64,000 nucleotides of DNA from Pseudoruegeria sp039972875 (GCA_039972875.1 JBDWMA010000019.1:62001-126000); one strand, 5' to 3'. Numbered from the stretch's first letter, positions 27,199-37,215 are shown. The notes: generated by a model not told the origin, from the letters alone. Program-made: numbers and translations.

Positions 27199-28323
27199 TT
27201 AGGCGTTAAAAAGCTCCAACATGGGTTTGTCGTTTGACAGGTGGCGGCTCACCAGCCGCTTTTGGCGTCGGCCTATTGGGATATAGCGGGCTGGTTTTGC
27301 AATATGATCTGTCTCGGCTAATTCCGGAAAAATTGTAAGAATTTCTTGACGGGCACTCGGTTGGAGTGAGCGCAACCCTTCAGCGCCAGTGTACAAGCTT
27401 TCCGAAGGTGTGCCCTCTGCAAAAATAACGTCATGCTGATCTAACAAGATGTGATGATAATCAATGGATTCGATGGTTTCATCTGTGTAGATGCCATTCA
27501 AGGCTGTTAGTTTATTTGCCGCGATCAATACGTCGGTATGCCCGAACATGCGTTTTGCAACGGAGGAAGAAACCAGAATCCGATGCTGTCTTGAAACACA
27601 TAGGTCATGTTCGGGTAACCCATTGCCCAAGGCGCCTGCCGTAATCCTGACGGGGCACAGTTTGGGGTGTTTCGTCAACAACCCCTTGCCGATGGTTCGC
27701 TTGCCAATCCACCGGATGGGTTGGTAAGAACCATTGGCAGTCATAACCTGATCATTGGGTGCTAGATCCTCAATCCGTCGCGGACCCACATTGGTTGATA
27801 TCAATGTACCGGACGCAAAACAGACAATATTGAATATCGTGCTATCGATACCAACTTCGAAATAATCCCAGTTTCCAGACCCGCCGTTCGTGCCGTACGC
27901 ACCCAGGCTGGTTACAGGAATTGTAAAAACCAATTCGGCGATGCTTCCGTCTGTATATTGCCCCCCCGAAATACTTCCGTCGCTGCCGATTTGATGTGTT
28001 GCCGCCCCGGATTGCGTAAAGATCACGTCCCCATTTGCGATTAAAATGTTCAGATCAACCGCCACGCCGTCAACGACGATGTAATAAATCTCTGTCGAGT
28101 CACTTCCTGATATTTGCATCGCAGCCCCAACAACGGGGTCGTCAAAAGTAACTGTAAATTGCTGAGAACCGTTGGCGTTTACACGGGCCCCATCTGTCAG
28201 GTCATTCCAGTCTACTGTGGGCGACGTACTTGCGATTGAATAGTCAACGGTTGCGCCATTGATATCAGTAAGAGTGCCGGTTGCACCATTGGAATAGTCG
28301 TTGATTACATCAGTAAAGGGCAT
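27199..28323 (-). CDS. Hint (hedgehog/intein)-domain protein
   Basis: 374 residues from the ATG at 28323. The first 165 residues are Gly/Asp/Thr-rich beta sequence without a recognised family and resemble calcium-dependent adhesin or secreted modules. At residue 168 a Hint module starts with Cys in CFASGTLI and continues with GPRRIEDLAPNDQVMT, SRQHRILV and DYHHILLDQHDVIFAEG. The C-terminal extein and splicing Asn-nucleophile pair are absent, so protein splicing is unlikely. Autocleavage at the Cys is possible. Proteins of this type are common in Rhodobacterales and thought to be secreted, though no N-terminal signal peptide is visible. An upstream ATG at 28383 is an alternative start; neither has a strong ribosome site. 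Confidence 0.85.
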   Translation of the reverse strand: MPFTDVINDYSNGATGTLTDINGATVDYSIASTSPTVDWNDLTDGARVNANGSQQFTVTFDDPVVGAAMQISGSDSTEIYYIVVDGVAVDLNILIANGDVIFTQSGAATHQIGSDGSISGGQYTDGSIAELVFTIPVTSLGAYGTNGGSGNWDYFEVGIDSTIFNIVCFASGTLISTNVGPRRIEDLAPNDQVMTANGSYQPIRWIGKRTIGKGLLTKHPKLCPVRITAGALGNGLPEHDLCVSRQHRILVSSSVAKRMFGHTDVLIAANKLTALNGIYTDETIESIDYHHILLDQHDVIFAEGTPSESLYTGAEGLRSLQPSARQEILTIFPELAETDHIAKPARYIPIGRRQKRLVSRHLSNDKPMLELFNA

Positions 28324-28515
28324 ATTTCGTTTCTGATCTTGGTGGCAAAATTCCGCATGGTTTGACGGAGGTAAAGTCTTCATACAGAACGAAATTGTGA
28401 AAAAGTCGGCAAGAAAGTGGTCAAATCAAGTCGACGTCTTCTTTGCAAGATAAAAACTGTCAAATTATGGGATAGAATGCCCCCTAACGGCCCAGCGATT
28501 TGTCAAGGGGGAGGC

Positions 28516-28547
28516 TTCGCACAAAGGATGGCTCAATTTTGTGCGAA
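28516..28547. repeat. Ten-base inverted repeat upstream of the Hint gene
   Basis: TTCGCACAAA (28516-28525) and TTTGTGCGAA (28538-28547) are perfect reverse complements with a 12-base spacer. The repeat is in the 256-base gap between prpE and the Hint gene. No T-run follows on the minus strand, so it is not a simple terminator for prpE. It may be a protein-binding site or an mRNA end-protecting stem. The remainder of this gap shows nothing else I can support. Confidence 0.5.
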
Positions 28548-28579
28548 AACCTCGTTTTTTTTCCGTTTCGAATGAGGCG

Positions 28580-30472
28580 CTAGCGAATCGGATAACCAAT
28601 AGTGTGTAAAGACGCTTTGATTTCATTCAGGATCGCTGGATCATCAATCGTGGCCGGCATCTTGAATTCTTTGCCATCTGCAATGCTCACCATGGTGCCA
28701 CGCAGAATTTTGCCAGATCTCGTTTTAGGCAAACGCTCCACGATGGTTGCGAGCTTAAAAGCTGCCACTGGGCCAATTTTCTGACGCACAAGGGCGATGG
28801 CCTCTTTGATGATAACGGCATCCTCACGATCTGTGCCCGCATTCAGGCACAGAAACCCCATAGGCAATTGCCCCTTAAGGGCATCCGACACGCCGATGAC
28901 GGCGCATTCCCCAACGTCAGGATGGCTGGCTAGGACTTCCTCCATCGCACCAGTCGACAGGCGGTGACCTGCGACGTTGATGACGTCATCGGTGCGCGCC
29001 ATAATGTAAAGATAGCCATCTTCGTCGATGTAGCCCGCATCTCCGGTTTCGTAATATCCGGGGAAGCTGTTCAGATAGCTTTTTAAATAGCGTTCTTCGG
29101 CATTCCAAAGGTTTGGCAATGTCCCCGGTGGCAGCGGAAGCTTGATTGTAATCGCCCCCAGATCACCGGGAGGGAGGGGATGGCCCGCATCGTCAAGGAT
29201 GGCAAATTCATATCCGGGTACTGGCACCGAAGGAGAACCAAGTTTAACCGGGAGCTCTTCGATTCCAATGGGATTACACAGGGCCGGCCAGCCGAGTTCG
29301 GTTTGCCACCAGTGGTCGATGACAGGCACGCCAAGCTGTTCTTGCGCCCAAACGATGGTGTCAGGGTCAGCACGTTCGCCTGCCAAAAACAGGGCTTTTA
29401 GACAGGAGAGGTCATATTTTTTGACAAATTCACCTGTTGGGTCTTCTCGTTTGATTGCGCGAAAGGCTGTTGGGGCGGTGAAAAAGGTTTTGACGTTATG
29501 CTCTTGGATCACACGCCAAAAAGTACCAGCGTCGGGTGTGCCGATGGGTTTTCCTTCGAAAACGAGCGTGGTGTTTCCATGGATCAGGGGCCCATAACAA
29601 ATGTAGCTGTGGCCCACGACCCAGCCCACATCAGAGGCCGCCCAGAATACGTCTCCGGGGTCAACGTTATAGAGATTCCCCATCGTCCAGTTTAACGCTA
29701 CCAATTGGCCCGCCGTATGCCGGATCACGCCCTTCGGTTGGCCCGTTGTGCCAGAGGTATATAGGATATAGCTCGGATGGTTGCCCGGAAGAGGTACGCA
29801 GTCGACAGGAGCAATGCCGTCTTGCACGCTGTGCCAATCAAAATCATACCCGTCTTTAAGCGCTGCGGGGCTTTGATCTCGTTGTAAGATAACGGTGAAA
29901 TCTGGTTTGTGATGCGCAAGATCAATCGCACCATCCAGCAGCGGTTTGTATTCAACCACGCGTCCCGGCTCTATCCCACAAGAGGCCGCGATGATGCATT
30001 TAGGCGTGGCATCGTCGATCCGCACTGCCAGCTCATTGGCCGCAAACCCTCCAAAGACAACAGAATGCACAGCTCCAATCCGGCTACAGGCCAACATGGC
30101 CTCTATCGCTTCGGGTACCATGGGCATGTAGATGATGACACGATCGCCTTTGTCCACACCTTTGGCACGTAACGCACCCGCAAGAGATGCAACACGGTCC
30201 CGTAGCTGGGCAAAACTGATGTTTTGTTTGGTATCTGTCACCGGGCTGTCATAAATCACAGCCGTTTGCTCGCCTCGCCCAGCCTCGACATGGCGGTCTA
30301 CGGCGTTATAGCAAGTGTTCACCTCGGCGTCGGTGAACCATTCATACAGCGGGGCGTTGTCGTCAAACAATGCCTTGCTGGGGGCTTTGAACCACGAAAT
30401 GTCCCGAGCGGCATTCATCCAGAATGCTTCTGGGTCCGATGCCCAATTGTCATAGGTTTCTTGGTAAGTCAC
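28580..30472 (-). CDS. prpE: Propionyl-CoA synthetase PrpE (AMP-forming)
   Basis: 630 residues from a GTG at 30472, preceded by GGAAGAGGAG at six bases, which decides the start. An in-frame ATG at 30601 would add 43 residues without family similarity. The AMP-binding core YTSGTTGQPKG, then DHWWQTELGWPA, RTDDVINVAGHRLSTG and the acylation-sensitive lysine region TRSGKILRGTM are typical of the ACS/PrpE family; WQTELGWP and overall length favour propionate over acetate. It activates propionate to propionyl-CoA in the cytosol. It is followed by the Hint gene and preceded by maeB on the same strand. Confidence 0.92.
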   Translation of the reverse strand: MTYQETYDNWASDPEAFWMNAARDISWFKAPSKALFDDNAPLYEWFTDAEVNTCYNAVDRHVEAGRGEQTAVIYDSPVTDTKQNISFAQLRDRVASLAGALRAKGVDKGDRVIIYMPMVPEAIEAMLACSRIGAVHSVVFGGFAANELAVRIDDATPKCIIAASCGIEPGRVVEYKPLLDGAIDLAHHKPDFTVILQRDQSPAALKDGYDFDWHSVQDGIAPVDCVPLPGNHPSYILYTSGTTGQPKGVIRHTAGQLVALNWTMGNLYNVDPGDVFWAASDVGWVVGHSYICYGPLIHGNTTLVFEGKPIGTPDAGTFWRVIQEHNVKTFFTAPTAFRAIKREDPTGEFVKKYDLSCLKALFLAGERADPDTIVWAQEQLGVPVIDHWWQTELGWPALCNPIGIEELPVKLGSPSVPVPGYEFAILDDAGHPLPPGDLGAITIKLPLPPGTLPNLWNAEERYLKSYLNSFPGYYETGDAGYIDEDGYLYIMARTDDVINVAGHRLSTGAMEEVLASHPDVGECAVIGVSDALKGQLPMGFLCLNAGTDREDAVIIKEAIALVRQKIGPVAAFKLATIVERLPKTRSGKILRGTMVSIADGKEFKMPATIDDPAILNEIKASLHTIGYPIR

Positions 30473-30652
30473 GGCAGGCTCCTCTTCCTTCCGATCAGCG
30501 CTCTCAATGTATCTGTACTTTGCGAGGGGTTGTTGCGGCAAGTCTAGCCCCTGCGCCCGATTGACACCTTTGGCGCTAACATTCTGTAAATTCATTAACA
30601 AAATTTACGTTACTGCCTGTAAATGCGTGGGAATTGTATGTGGCTCAAATTG

Positions 30653-30678
30653 AAAACCCCCGCCGAAGTGGCAGGGGT
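30653..30678 (-). terminator. Terminator of maeB
   Basis: On the minus strand CCCC-GCC and GGC-GGGG arms (with one bulged base) form a hairpin at 30658-30677 followed by TTTTC. It lies 30 bases after the maeB stop. Confidence 0.65.
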
Positions 30679-30707
30679 ATTGGTCTTTGAATGCGATAAG
30701 GTTTGGA

Positions 30708-32984
30708 TCAGCTGTAATCAGTCACCGGCGTTCCGGCCACAGCAGACATGTTTAGCAGACCTCGAGCAGTGATGGAGGGTGTTACAATGTGGGCGCGGTT
30801 GCCCATGCCCATCAGGACTGGGCCAACTTCCAGACCATTGCCTTTCATTTTCAGGATATTGCGCACTGAAGAGGCCGCGTCTGTCGAGGAAAAGATCAGA
30901 ACATTTGCTGCGCCTTCGAAACGACTATTGGGCATAGCCCGATCGCGCAGCCGTTGATCCAATGCAGCGTCAATGTGCATTTCCCCTTCATAGGCGAAAT
31001 CTCTAGGAACCCTATCCAGAATTTGCAAAGCACCACGGGCAATTCGTCCCGTTTCGCAGGAATGGTTGCCAAATTGCGAATAAGAGCAAATGGCGATTTT
31101 CGGATCAACGCCAAACCGGCGAACGTGTCGGGCCGCCCCGACGACGACCTCCGCCAGTTGTTCCGGTGTTTGCTCCGGGTGCACGTGGGTGTCCCCAATG
31201 AACAAAGGGCCATCTTCAAGGATCATAAGGGACAAGGCGCCAACAGGATGAAGCCCCTCCGTTCCCAAAATTTGTTCAATGTAATTCAGATGCCATTTAT
31301 ACTGACCGAATGTGCCACAGATCATGCTATCGGCCTCTCCGCGCTGTACCATCACAGCGCCAATGGCCGTGGTGTTGGTACGCATGATGGCTTTGGCGAG
31401 ATCGGGGGTGACGCCGTCGCGAGCCATGATCCGGTGATAGGTTTGCCAGTATTCGCGATAGCGGCTGTCATTTTCCGGGTTTACCAGATCGAAATCATGC
31501 CCCGGACGAATGGAAAGCCCCGCTCGCTCCAAACGTTTTTCGATCACATCAGGTCGCCCAATCAGGATCGGCTTGTCGGTGGTTTCCTCTAGCATCGCTG
31601 AGGCCGCACGCAGAACCCGCTCTTCTTCGCCTTCGGTAAAGACAATGTTGCGTTCCATTTTTGCGGCGGCTTCAAACACCGGTCGCATGATCATCGCAGA
31701 TTTAAAGACCGATGCGTCAAGGCTGGATTTATACGCCTCGATATCGGCAATTGGTCGGGCCGCAACACCGCTTTCCATCGCCGCTTTGGCGACGGCAGTG
31801 GCGACGACGCCCATCAGACGCGGGTCAAATGGTTTGGGGATCAGATATTCAGCCCCAAAGGTGAGCTGTTCCCCTTTGTACGCAGCGGCGGCTTCGGCGC
31901 TGGTGGTGGCGCGTGCCAAGGCCGCGATTCCTTCAACGCAAGCAATCTTCATATGATCATTGATTTCGGTAGCGCCAACATCCAACGCGCCGCGAAAGAT
32001 GAACGGGAAACATAAAACGTTGTTTACCTGATTTGGGAAATCAGACCGGCCGGTGGCGATTAGCGCATCAGATTTGGCCGCGCGTGCGTCTTCGGGAGTA
32101 ATTTCCGGTGTCGGGTTCGCAAGGGCGAAAATGATTGGACGATCGGCCATCTTGGCGGCCATTTCTGGCTTTAGAACGCCGGGACCGGACAAGCCTAAGA
32201 ACAAATCAGCACCGTCGATGACTTCAGACAGCGTGCGCAAGTCGGACGCTTGAGCGTAATCTAATTTTTGCGGTGTCATCTCTTCAGTGCGGCCTTCATA
32301 GACCAAACCTGCGATGTCACAAAGCCAAACGTTTTCGCGTTTTACACCCAGCTTTAGCAACATGTTCAGACATGCGATCCCAGCAGCCCCGCCGCCGGTG
32401 GAAACAACTTTTATGTCTTCAAATTTTTTACCGGCGACATGTAGCGCATTGGTGGCCGCAGCGCCTACCACAATAGCTGTGCCATGCTGGTCATCGTGAA
32501 ACACCGGAATATTCATCCGTTCCCGGCAGAGTTTCTCAACGATAAAACAATCTGGTGCTTTGATGTCCTCGAGGTTGATTGCACCAAAGGTAGGCTCGAG
32601 TGCGCAGACAATGTCAGCCAGCTTTTCGGGATCTTTCTCATCGACTTCGATATCGAAGCAATCGATGTTGGCAAATTTCTTGAATAGGACGGCTTTGCCT
32701 TCCATCACCGGTTTTGAGGCGAGTGCCCCTATGTTGCCAAGACCCAAAACAGCCGTGCCGTTCGAAACAACAGCTACAAGATTTCCACGTGTGGTATAAC
32801 GCTGCGCCGCAGAAGCATCCTTGGCAATTTCAACGCAGGCCTCAGCAACCCCTGGGGAGTAAGCGCGAGAGAGGTCCCGGCCATTTGCCATAGGCTTGGT
32901 CGCGCGGATCTCTAGTTTGCCGGGTTTGGGGTACTCATGGTAATACAGAGCTGAGGAATGTTTATCCTGCGGTGTGTCAGACAC
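30708..32984 (-). CDS. maeB: NADP-dependent malic enzyme with C-terminal phosphotransacetylase domain
   Basis: 758 residues from a GTG at 32984 with CAGGAG six bases upstream; an ATG at 33005 would add seven residues. The N-terminal malic enzyme part (to about residue 430) carries TRGNLVAVVSNGTAVLGLGN, HDDQHGTAIV and VVSTGGGAAGIACLNML. The C-terminal 320 residues are a phosphate acetyltransferase-like domain (FTEGEEERVLRAA, CGTFGQYKWHL), usually regulatory and binding acetyl-CoA. The enzyme converts malate to pyruvate and CO2 with NADPH. It is divergent from the cupin gene. Confidence 0.96.
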   Translation of the reverse strand: MSDTPQDKHSSALYYHEYPKPGKLEIRATKPMANGRDLSRAYSPGVAEACVEIAKDASAAQRYTTRGNLVAVVSNGTAVLGLGNIGALASKPVMEGKAVLFKKFANIDCFDIEVDEKDPEKLADIVCALEPTFGAINLEDIKAPDCFIVEKLCRERMNIPVFHDDQHGTAIVVGAAATNALHVAGKKFEDIKVVSTGGGAAGIACLNMLLKLGVKRENVWLCDIAGLVYEGRTEEMTPQKLDYAQASDLRTLSEVIDGADLFLGLSGPGVLKPEMAAKMADRPIIFALANPTPEITPEDARAAKSDALIATGRSDFPNQVNNVLCFPFIFRGALDVGATEINDHMKIACVEGIAALARATTSAEAAAAYKGEQLTFGAEYLIPKPFDPRLMGVVATAVAKAAMESGVAARPIADIEAYKSSLDASVFKSAMIMRPVFEAAAKMERNIVFTEGEEERVLRAASAMLEETTDKPILIGRPDVIEKRLERAGLSIRPGHDFDLVNPENDSRYREYWQTYHRIMARDGVTPDLAKAIMRTNTTAIGAVMVQRGEADSMICGTFGQYKWHLNYIEQILGTEGLHPVGALSLMILEDGPLFIGDTHVHPEQTPEQLAEVVVGAARHVRRFGVDPKIAICSYSQFGNHSCETGRIARGALQILDRVPRDFAYEGEMHIDAALDQRLRDRAMPNSRFEGAANVLIFSSTDAASSVRNILKMKGNGLEVGPVLMGMGNRAHIVTPSITARGLLNMSAVAGTPVTDYS

Positions 32985-33153
32985 GCTGTTCTCCTGAAAG
33001 GTCAATTCAATTAGTTTAGGTCTAAGTTAATTTTTGATGTGCGGATACTCACATTTTCGCAGGGTCCCACATTCGCTAAAAAAACAGGGGTGACTTGCCA
33101 AGTGTGTAAACCCGTTCCAATCTGGCGATGCCCCCCGAAACAAAAGGTTTATT

Positions 33154-34236
33154 ATGACTGAAATCCGCGCCGAAGTTCGATTGCCGACACAGGAATTACG
33201 CGCTGATATTCCTTTTTTTACAAAGGTTCTCAAAATGCGGATGGACATGATTTATCCGGCAGATGACCCTGAGGTGGCGGTTTTTTCAGGTCACGGCATT
33301 CGCGTTCGCGTGGAGAAGGGGGCGAAAGAGTCTCCGGGAACACTGCGCATTTTGTCAGATGATCCCAAGGCTTTTGCGAATGGGGCGACCTCTCTGACAG
33401 CGCCAAATGGAACGCTGGTTGAAATTGTGGAGTTGACCCCATCGCTGGTGTTGCCAGAAACTGATCATGCCTTTGTGGTGCGCCGGCTGGCAGATCGAGC
33501 ACCGTGGATTATTGGCCGAGCAGGGATGCATTATCGGGATTTGATTCCGTCTCGTTTAGGGGGATCAATCATCGCCAGCCATATCCGCATCCCAGATGGC
33601 GGGCCTGTTCCAGATATGGTGCATTATCACACCGTCGGGTTTCAATTGATCTATTGTTATCGTGGTTGGGTGGACTTGGTGTACGAAGATCAGGGAGAGC
33701 CCTTTCGCCTTTATGCGGGAAACTGCGTGATTCAACCGCCAGAAATCCGGCACCGGGTTCTGTTTGCGAGCGATAATATCGAAGTCATTGAAATCGGTGT
33801 ACCGGCGGAGCATGTCACCACAATAGATCATGAGATGGAATTGCCCAATGGCCCGGTTAACCCAGAACGCGTGTTTCAGGGGCAGCGGTTTGTGCACCAT
33901 AAGGCTGAGGATGCCCTGTGGCGGCCTTTTCGAGTGCCTGGATTTAGCTGTCGGGACACCACGATCAATAAAAACACGCAAGGGGTGGCCAGTGTTCAAG
34001 TGGTGCGTCCATCCGAAGAGCCAGCCCCTTGGGCAACACATCAAGGGGATATTTTGTTCACCTTTGTGTTGGACGGGACAATGACGTTAGAGGGGAAAGG
34101 CAAGGCACCTTTTGTATTGTCGGCTGGGGATGCATTTGTAATCCCGCCCGAAATGCCCACCCGCTACTGCGCCCCTTCAAAGGATTTGGAGTTGCTTGAG
34201 GTCGCATTGCCGGGGCGTTTTGAGACGATTTATTGA
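33154..34236 (+). CDS. Double-cupin protein with N-terminal VOC-like segment
   Basis: 360 residues. Residues 1-75 (ELRADIPFFTKVLKMRMDMI) look like one half of a glyoxalase/VOC fold. Two cupin domains follow at about 150-210 (HYHTVGFQLIYCYRGWVDLV) and 285-345 (GDILFTFVLDGTMTLEGKG, ending in VIPPEMPTRYCAP). Cupins with such a pair can be dioxygenases, isomerases or sugar-binding proteins; I cannot assign a reaction. It begins 79 bases before the nucleoside salvage operon on the same strand and may be its first gene. AAAGG precedes the ATG. Confidence 0.8.
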   Translation: MTEIRAEVRLPTQELRADIPFFTKVLKMRMDMIYPADDPEVAVFSGHGIRVRVEKGAKESPGTLRILSDDPKAFANGATSLTAPNGTLVEIVELTPSLVLPETDHAFVVRRLADRAPWIIGRAGMHYRDLIPSRLGGSIIASHIRIPDGGPVPDMVHYHTVGFQLIYCYRGWVDLVYEDQGEPFRLYAGNCVIQPPEIRHRVLFASDNIEVIEIGVPAEHVTTIDHEMELPNGPVNPERVFQGQRFVHHKAEDALWRPFRVPGFSCRDTTINKNTQGVASVQVVRPSEEPAPWATHQGDILFTFVLDGTMTLEGKGKAPFVLSAGDAFVIPPEMPTRYCAPSKDLELLEVALPGRFETIY

Positions 34237-34315
34237 AACCTCCCTTGCATCTAGTGGATCAGCTTGGCATGAAAAACTGACCAAGAGGTCAATTTTGAAA
34301 TTTGAGGAGCGCGGC

Positions 34316-34708
34316 GTGAATTTATTAGAAGCGGCTAAAAATGTTAGGGCTAAGGCCTACGCGCCTTATTCCAATTTTAAAGTGGGGGCCGCGATCCGAA
34401 GTGCAAGCGGAAAGATTTATGCCGGATGTAACGTGGAAAACGTAGCCTATCCCGAAGGCACCTGTGCGGAGGCCGGTGCAATTGCTTTGATGGTGGCCAG
34501 CGGGGAAACTGAGTTAACCGAAGCATTGATTCTTGCTGACAGCCCTTTGCCGGTTAGCCCCTGCGGCGGATGTCGTCAAAAACTGGCTGAGTTTGGCACA
34601 CCTGAAACGCTGGTAACTATGACCAATTTACAAGGCAATTCCCGAACGATGACGCTTGGTGAATTGATGCCCGGCGCATTTACGCCTTCTCATATGGAAA
34701 CCAGCTAG
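34316..34708 (+). CDS. cdd: Cytidine deaminase
   Basis: 130 residues from a GTG at 34316 with GAGGA seven bases upstream; an in-frame upstream reading to 34196 overlaps the cupin gene and lacks similarity. Zinc ligands Cys50 (TCAEAGAIA, with catalytic Glu52), Cys83 and Cys86 (PCGGCRQKL) identify the tetrameric CDA type. It deaminates cytidine and deoxycytidine to uridine forms. It begins the salvage operon; deoA follows after three bases. Confidence 0.95.
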   Translation: MNLLEAAKNVRAKAYAPYSNFKVGAAIRSASGKIYAGCNVENVAYPEGTCAEAGAIALMVASGETELTEALILADSPLPVSPCGGCRQKLAEFGTPETLVTMTNLQGNSRTMTLGELMPGAFTPSHMETS

Positions 34709-34711
34709 ACC

Positions 34712-36019
34712 ATGGATGCGCGATCCATCATATCGCTTGTCCGCCATGGGGAAGCTCCGAGCACGGAAGAGCTGTTGTGGTTTGCCAACGGTCTGTCCGA
34801 TGGGGCGGTCAGTGATGCGCAAGCCGCGGCTTTTGCTATGGCTGTTGTGTTAAATGGTATGGGCGAGGAGGGGCGGGTTGCCCTAACCAAAGCCATGCGG
34901 GACAGTGGCGATGTGATGACCTGGGACTTGCCCGGCCCAGTGTTGGATAAACATTCCACAGGCGGCGTTGGGGACTGCGTGTCATTGTTGCTTGCGCCAT
35001 GTTTGGCGGCCGCTGGGGCTTATGTTCCGATGATTTCTGGACGTGGTTTGGGTCATACGGGGGGCACGTTGGACAAACTGGAATCTATTCCAGGGTTATC
35101 CACCGATGTATCACAGGATAAACTACATCATGTGGTTGAACATGTGGGCTGCGCCATTGTCAGTGCCTCTTCGCGGATCGCACCAGCGGATCGTAGGCTT
35201 TATGCCATTCGAGATGTAACTGCGACGGTCGATAGTGTTGATCTGATTACGGCGTCGATCCTTTCAAAGAAGCTTGCCGCGGGCCTTTCGGGTTTGGTTT
35301 TGGACGTTAAATGCGGGTCGGGGGCATTTATGAAAACGCGGGAAAAAGCCATAGACTTGGCTGATACGCTCGTGAAAACGGCGAATGGTGCGGGTTGCCC
35401 GACACGTGCCTTTGTGACTGACATGAATCAACCTTGCGCCAGCACTATGGGGAATGCGTTGGAAATTATGGAAGTGATGAGCGTTCTCACCGGCGATTTG
35501 GAATCTCCGATTTTAGGTGAACTCACGACCGCGCTGGGCGGAGAGTTATTGAGCCTTGGGGGTGTGACAAGCGATCTGATGTCCGGGACACATGCGATTG
35601 CCGATGCTTTGTTAAGCGGGGCTGCTGCTGAGCGGTTTGGTCGGATGGTATCTGAGCTGGGCGGCCCGAACGACTTTGTTGAACATTGGCGAGATCGATT
35701 GCCCGCAGCCCCTGCGGTGATCGATATCATGTCATCTAGAAAGGGCCGCGTTGCTGCGATTGACGGAGAGGCGCTTGGTAAAATTGTAATATCTATTGGA
35801 GGTGGTCGACAGGTACAAAGCGATAAAATCAACCCGGCGGTTGGGCTGTCTCATATCCTGCGTCTGGGGGATGCGGTGGATGAGCAGACGCCGCTGCTGC
35901 GGTTGCATGCAGATGACATGATATTGGCGGAATCCATTGCACCGTTGGTGAGGGCTGCGTTCAAAATCACAGAGGGCAGTGTTGATACACCGCCGTTGAT
36001 TTATCGGAGGCTAGGATAA
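34712..36019 (+). CDS. deoA: Thymidine phosphorylase
   Basis: 435 residues, the family length. KHSTGGVGDCVSLLL and MISGRGLGHTGGTLDKLE are the phosphate and nucleoside-binding signatures. It splits thymidine and deoxyuridine to base plus deoxyribose-1-phosphate. The stop codon overlaps the deoB start by one base (TAATG). Confidence 0.96.
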   Translation: MDARSIISLVRHGEAPSTEELLWFANGLSDGAVSDAQAAAFAMAVVLNGMGEEGRVALTKAMRDSGDVMTWDLPGPVLDKHSTGGVGDCVSLLLAPCLAAAGAYVPMISGRGLGHTGGTLDKLESIPGLSTDVSQDKLHHVVEHVGCAIVSASSRIAPADRRLYAIRDVTATVDSVDLITASILSKKLAAGLSGLVLDVKCGSGAFMKTREKAIDLADTLVKTANGAGCPTRAFVTDMNQPCASTMGNALEIMEVMSVLTGDLESPILGELTTALGGELLSLGGVTSDLMSGTHAIADALLSGAAAERFGRMVSELGGPNDFVEHWRDRLPAAPAVIDIMSSRKGRVAAIDGEALGKIVISIGGGRQVQSDKINPAVGLSHILRLGDAVDEQTPLLRLHADDMILAESIAPLVRAAFKITEGSVDTPPLIYRRLG

Positions 36020-37215
36020 TGGCCCGTGCCTTTCTTGTTGTGTTGGACTCCGTGGGCTGCGGTGGTGCGCCAGATGCGGCGGCCTTTGGGGATGAGGGCA
36101 GCAATACGCTGGCTCATATTGCACAGGCCTGTATGACCGGTACAGCAGAGGACGGGCGAAGTGGACCGCTGTTGTTACCCAACCTTGATGCGATTGGGCT
36201 AGGGGCGGCTATACGTCTTGCCTCAGGGGCGGAAACGCCGAATTTGGTGGCGACACCAACGGGTGCTTGGGGTGCGGCCACGGAAATTTCTCCGGGCAAA
36301 GACACCCCTTCAGGCCACTGGGAGCTTGCCGGATTGCCTGTGCCGTGGGATTGGCATTATTTCCCAGACGCGCTCCCTTCCTTTTCTGCGGATCTTGTCG
36401 CTGAAATTTGCCGTGCTGCGGGGACAGATGGCATCCTTGGGGATCGACATTCCTCTGGCACCGTGATTCTCGAGGAAGAGGGCGCAGCCCATCTGCAGAC
36501 CGGATATCCGATCTGTTATACCTCAGCTGATAGTGTCCTGCAGATCGCCGCCCATGAAGAACACTTTGGACTCGATCGGTTGCTAAAGCTATGTGCAGAT
36601 CTTGCCCCGACCTTACATGGTATGAAAGTTGGGCGTGTCATCGCGCGGCCCTTTGTTGGATGTGTCGAGAACGGTTTCACGCGCACGACCAATCGCAAAG
36701 ATTTTGCCATATTACCTCCCAAAGATACGTTGTGTGATCGCGCGAAAAAAGCGGGTTGTTCCGTTCATGCCATTGGAAAGATAGGAGATATCTTTTCCAT
36801 GCGTGGGATTGATGATGTTAAAAAGGGGAGTGACGCCGCGCTGATGGAGCATCTGTTGGACACGATGCACACAGCAGAGGCGGGGAGCTTTACTTTCGCC
36901 AACTTTGTTGAATTTGACAGTCTCTATGGGCACCGCCGCGATGTGTCCGGTTACGCGCGAGCTTTGGAATGGTTTGATGGTCAACTTCCGCGTTTAACAG
37001 AACAATTGCAGGTGGGTGACATTCTGATTTTTACTGCGGATCACGGAAATGACCCCACTTGGTCCGGCACCGACCACACGCGGGAACGGGTGCCTGTTCT
37101 AGCTCTCGGAATGGGGTCGAGAAAGATCGGTCAGATCGGATTTTCCGACATTGCTGCAACAATTGCGGACCATCTTGATATACCGGCCGAAGGGCCCGGA
37201 AGGAGTTTTCTATGA
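36019..37215 (+). CDS. deoB: Phosphopentomutase
   Basis: 398 residues of the alkaline-phosphatase superfamily. The metal-binding nucleophile region VLDSVGCGGAPDA is at the N-terminus and TADHGNDPTWSGTDHTRE near the end. It interconverts (deoxy)ribose-1- and 5-phosphates, linking deoA to central metabolism. Its end overlaps the add start by four bases. Confidence 0.96.
   Translation: MARAFLVVLDSVGCGGAPDAAAFGDEGSNTLAHIAQACMTGTAEDGRSGPLLLPNLDAIGLGAAIRLASGAETPNLVATPTGAWGAATEISPGKDTPSGHWELAGLPVPWDWHYFPDALPSFSADLVAEICRAAGTDGILGDRHSSGTVILEEEGAAHLQTGYPICYTSADSVLQIAAHEEHFGLDRLLKLCADLAPTLHGMKVGRVIARPFVGCVENGFTRTTNRKDFAILPPKDTLCDRAKKAGCSVHAIGKIGDIFSMRGIDDVKKGSDAALMEHLLDTMHTAEAGSFTFANFVEFDSLYGHRRDVSGYARALEWFDGQLPRLTEQLQVGDILIFTADHGNDPTWSGTDHTRERVPVLALGMGSRKIGQIGFSDIAATIADHLDIPAEGPGRSFL

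Noticed and set aside
30473..30601. N-terminal extension of PrpE from the ATG at 30601
   Set aside because: The GTG at 30472 has a much better ribosome site and gives the normal family length.
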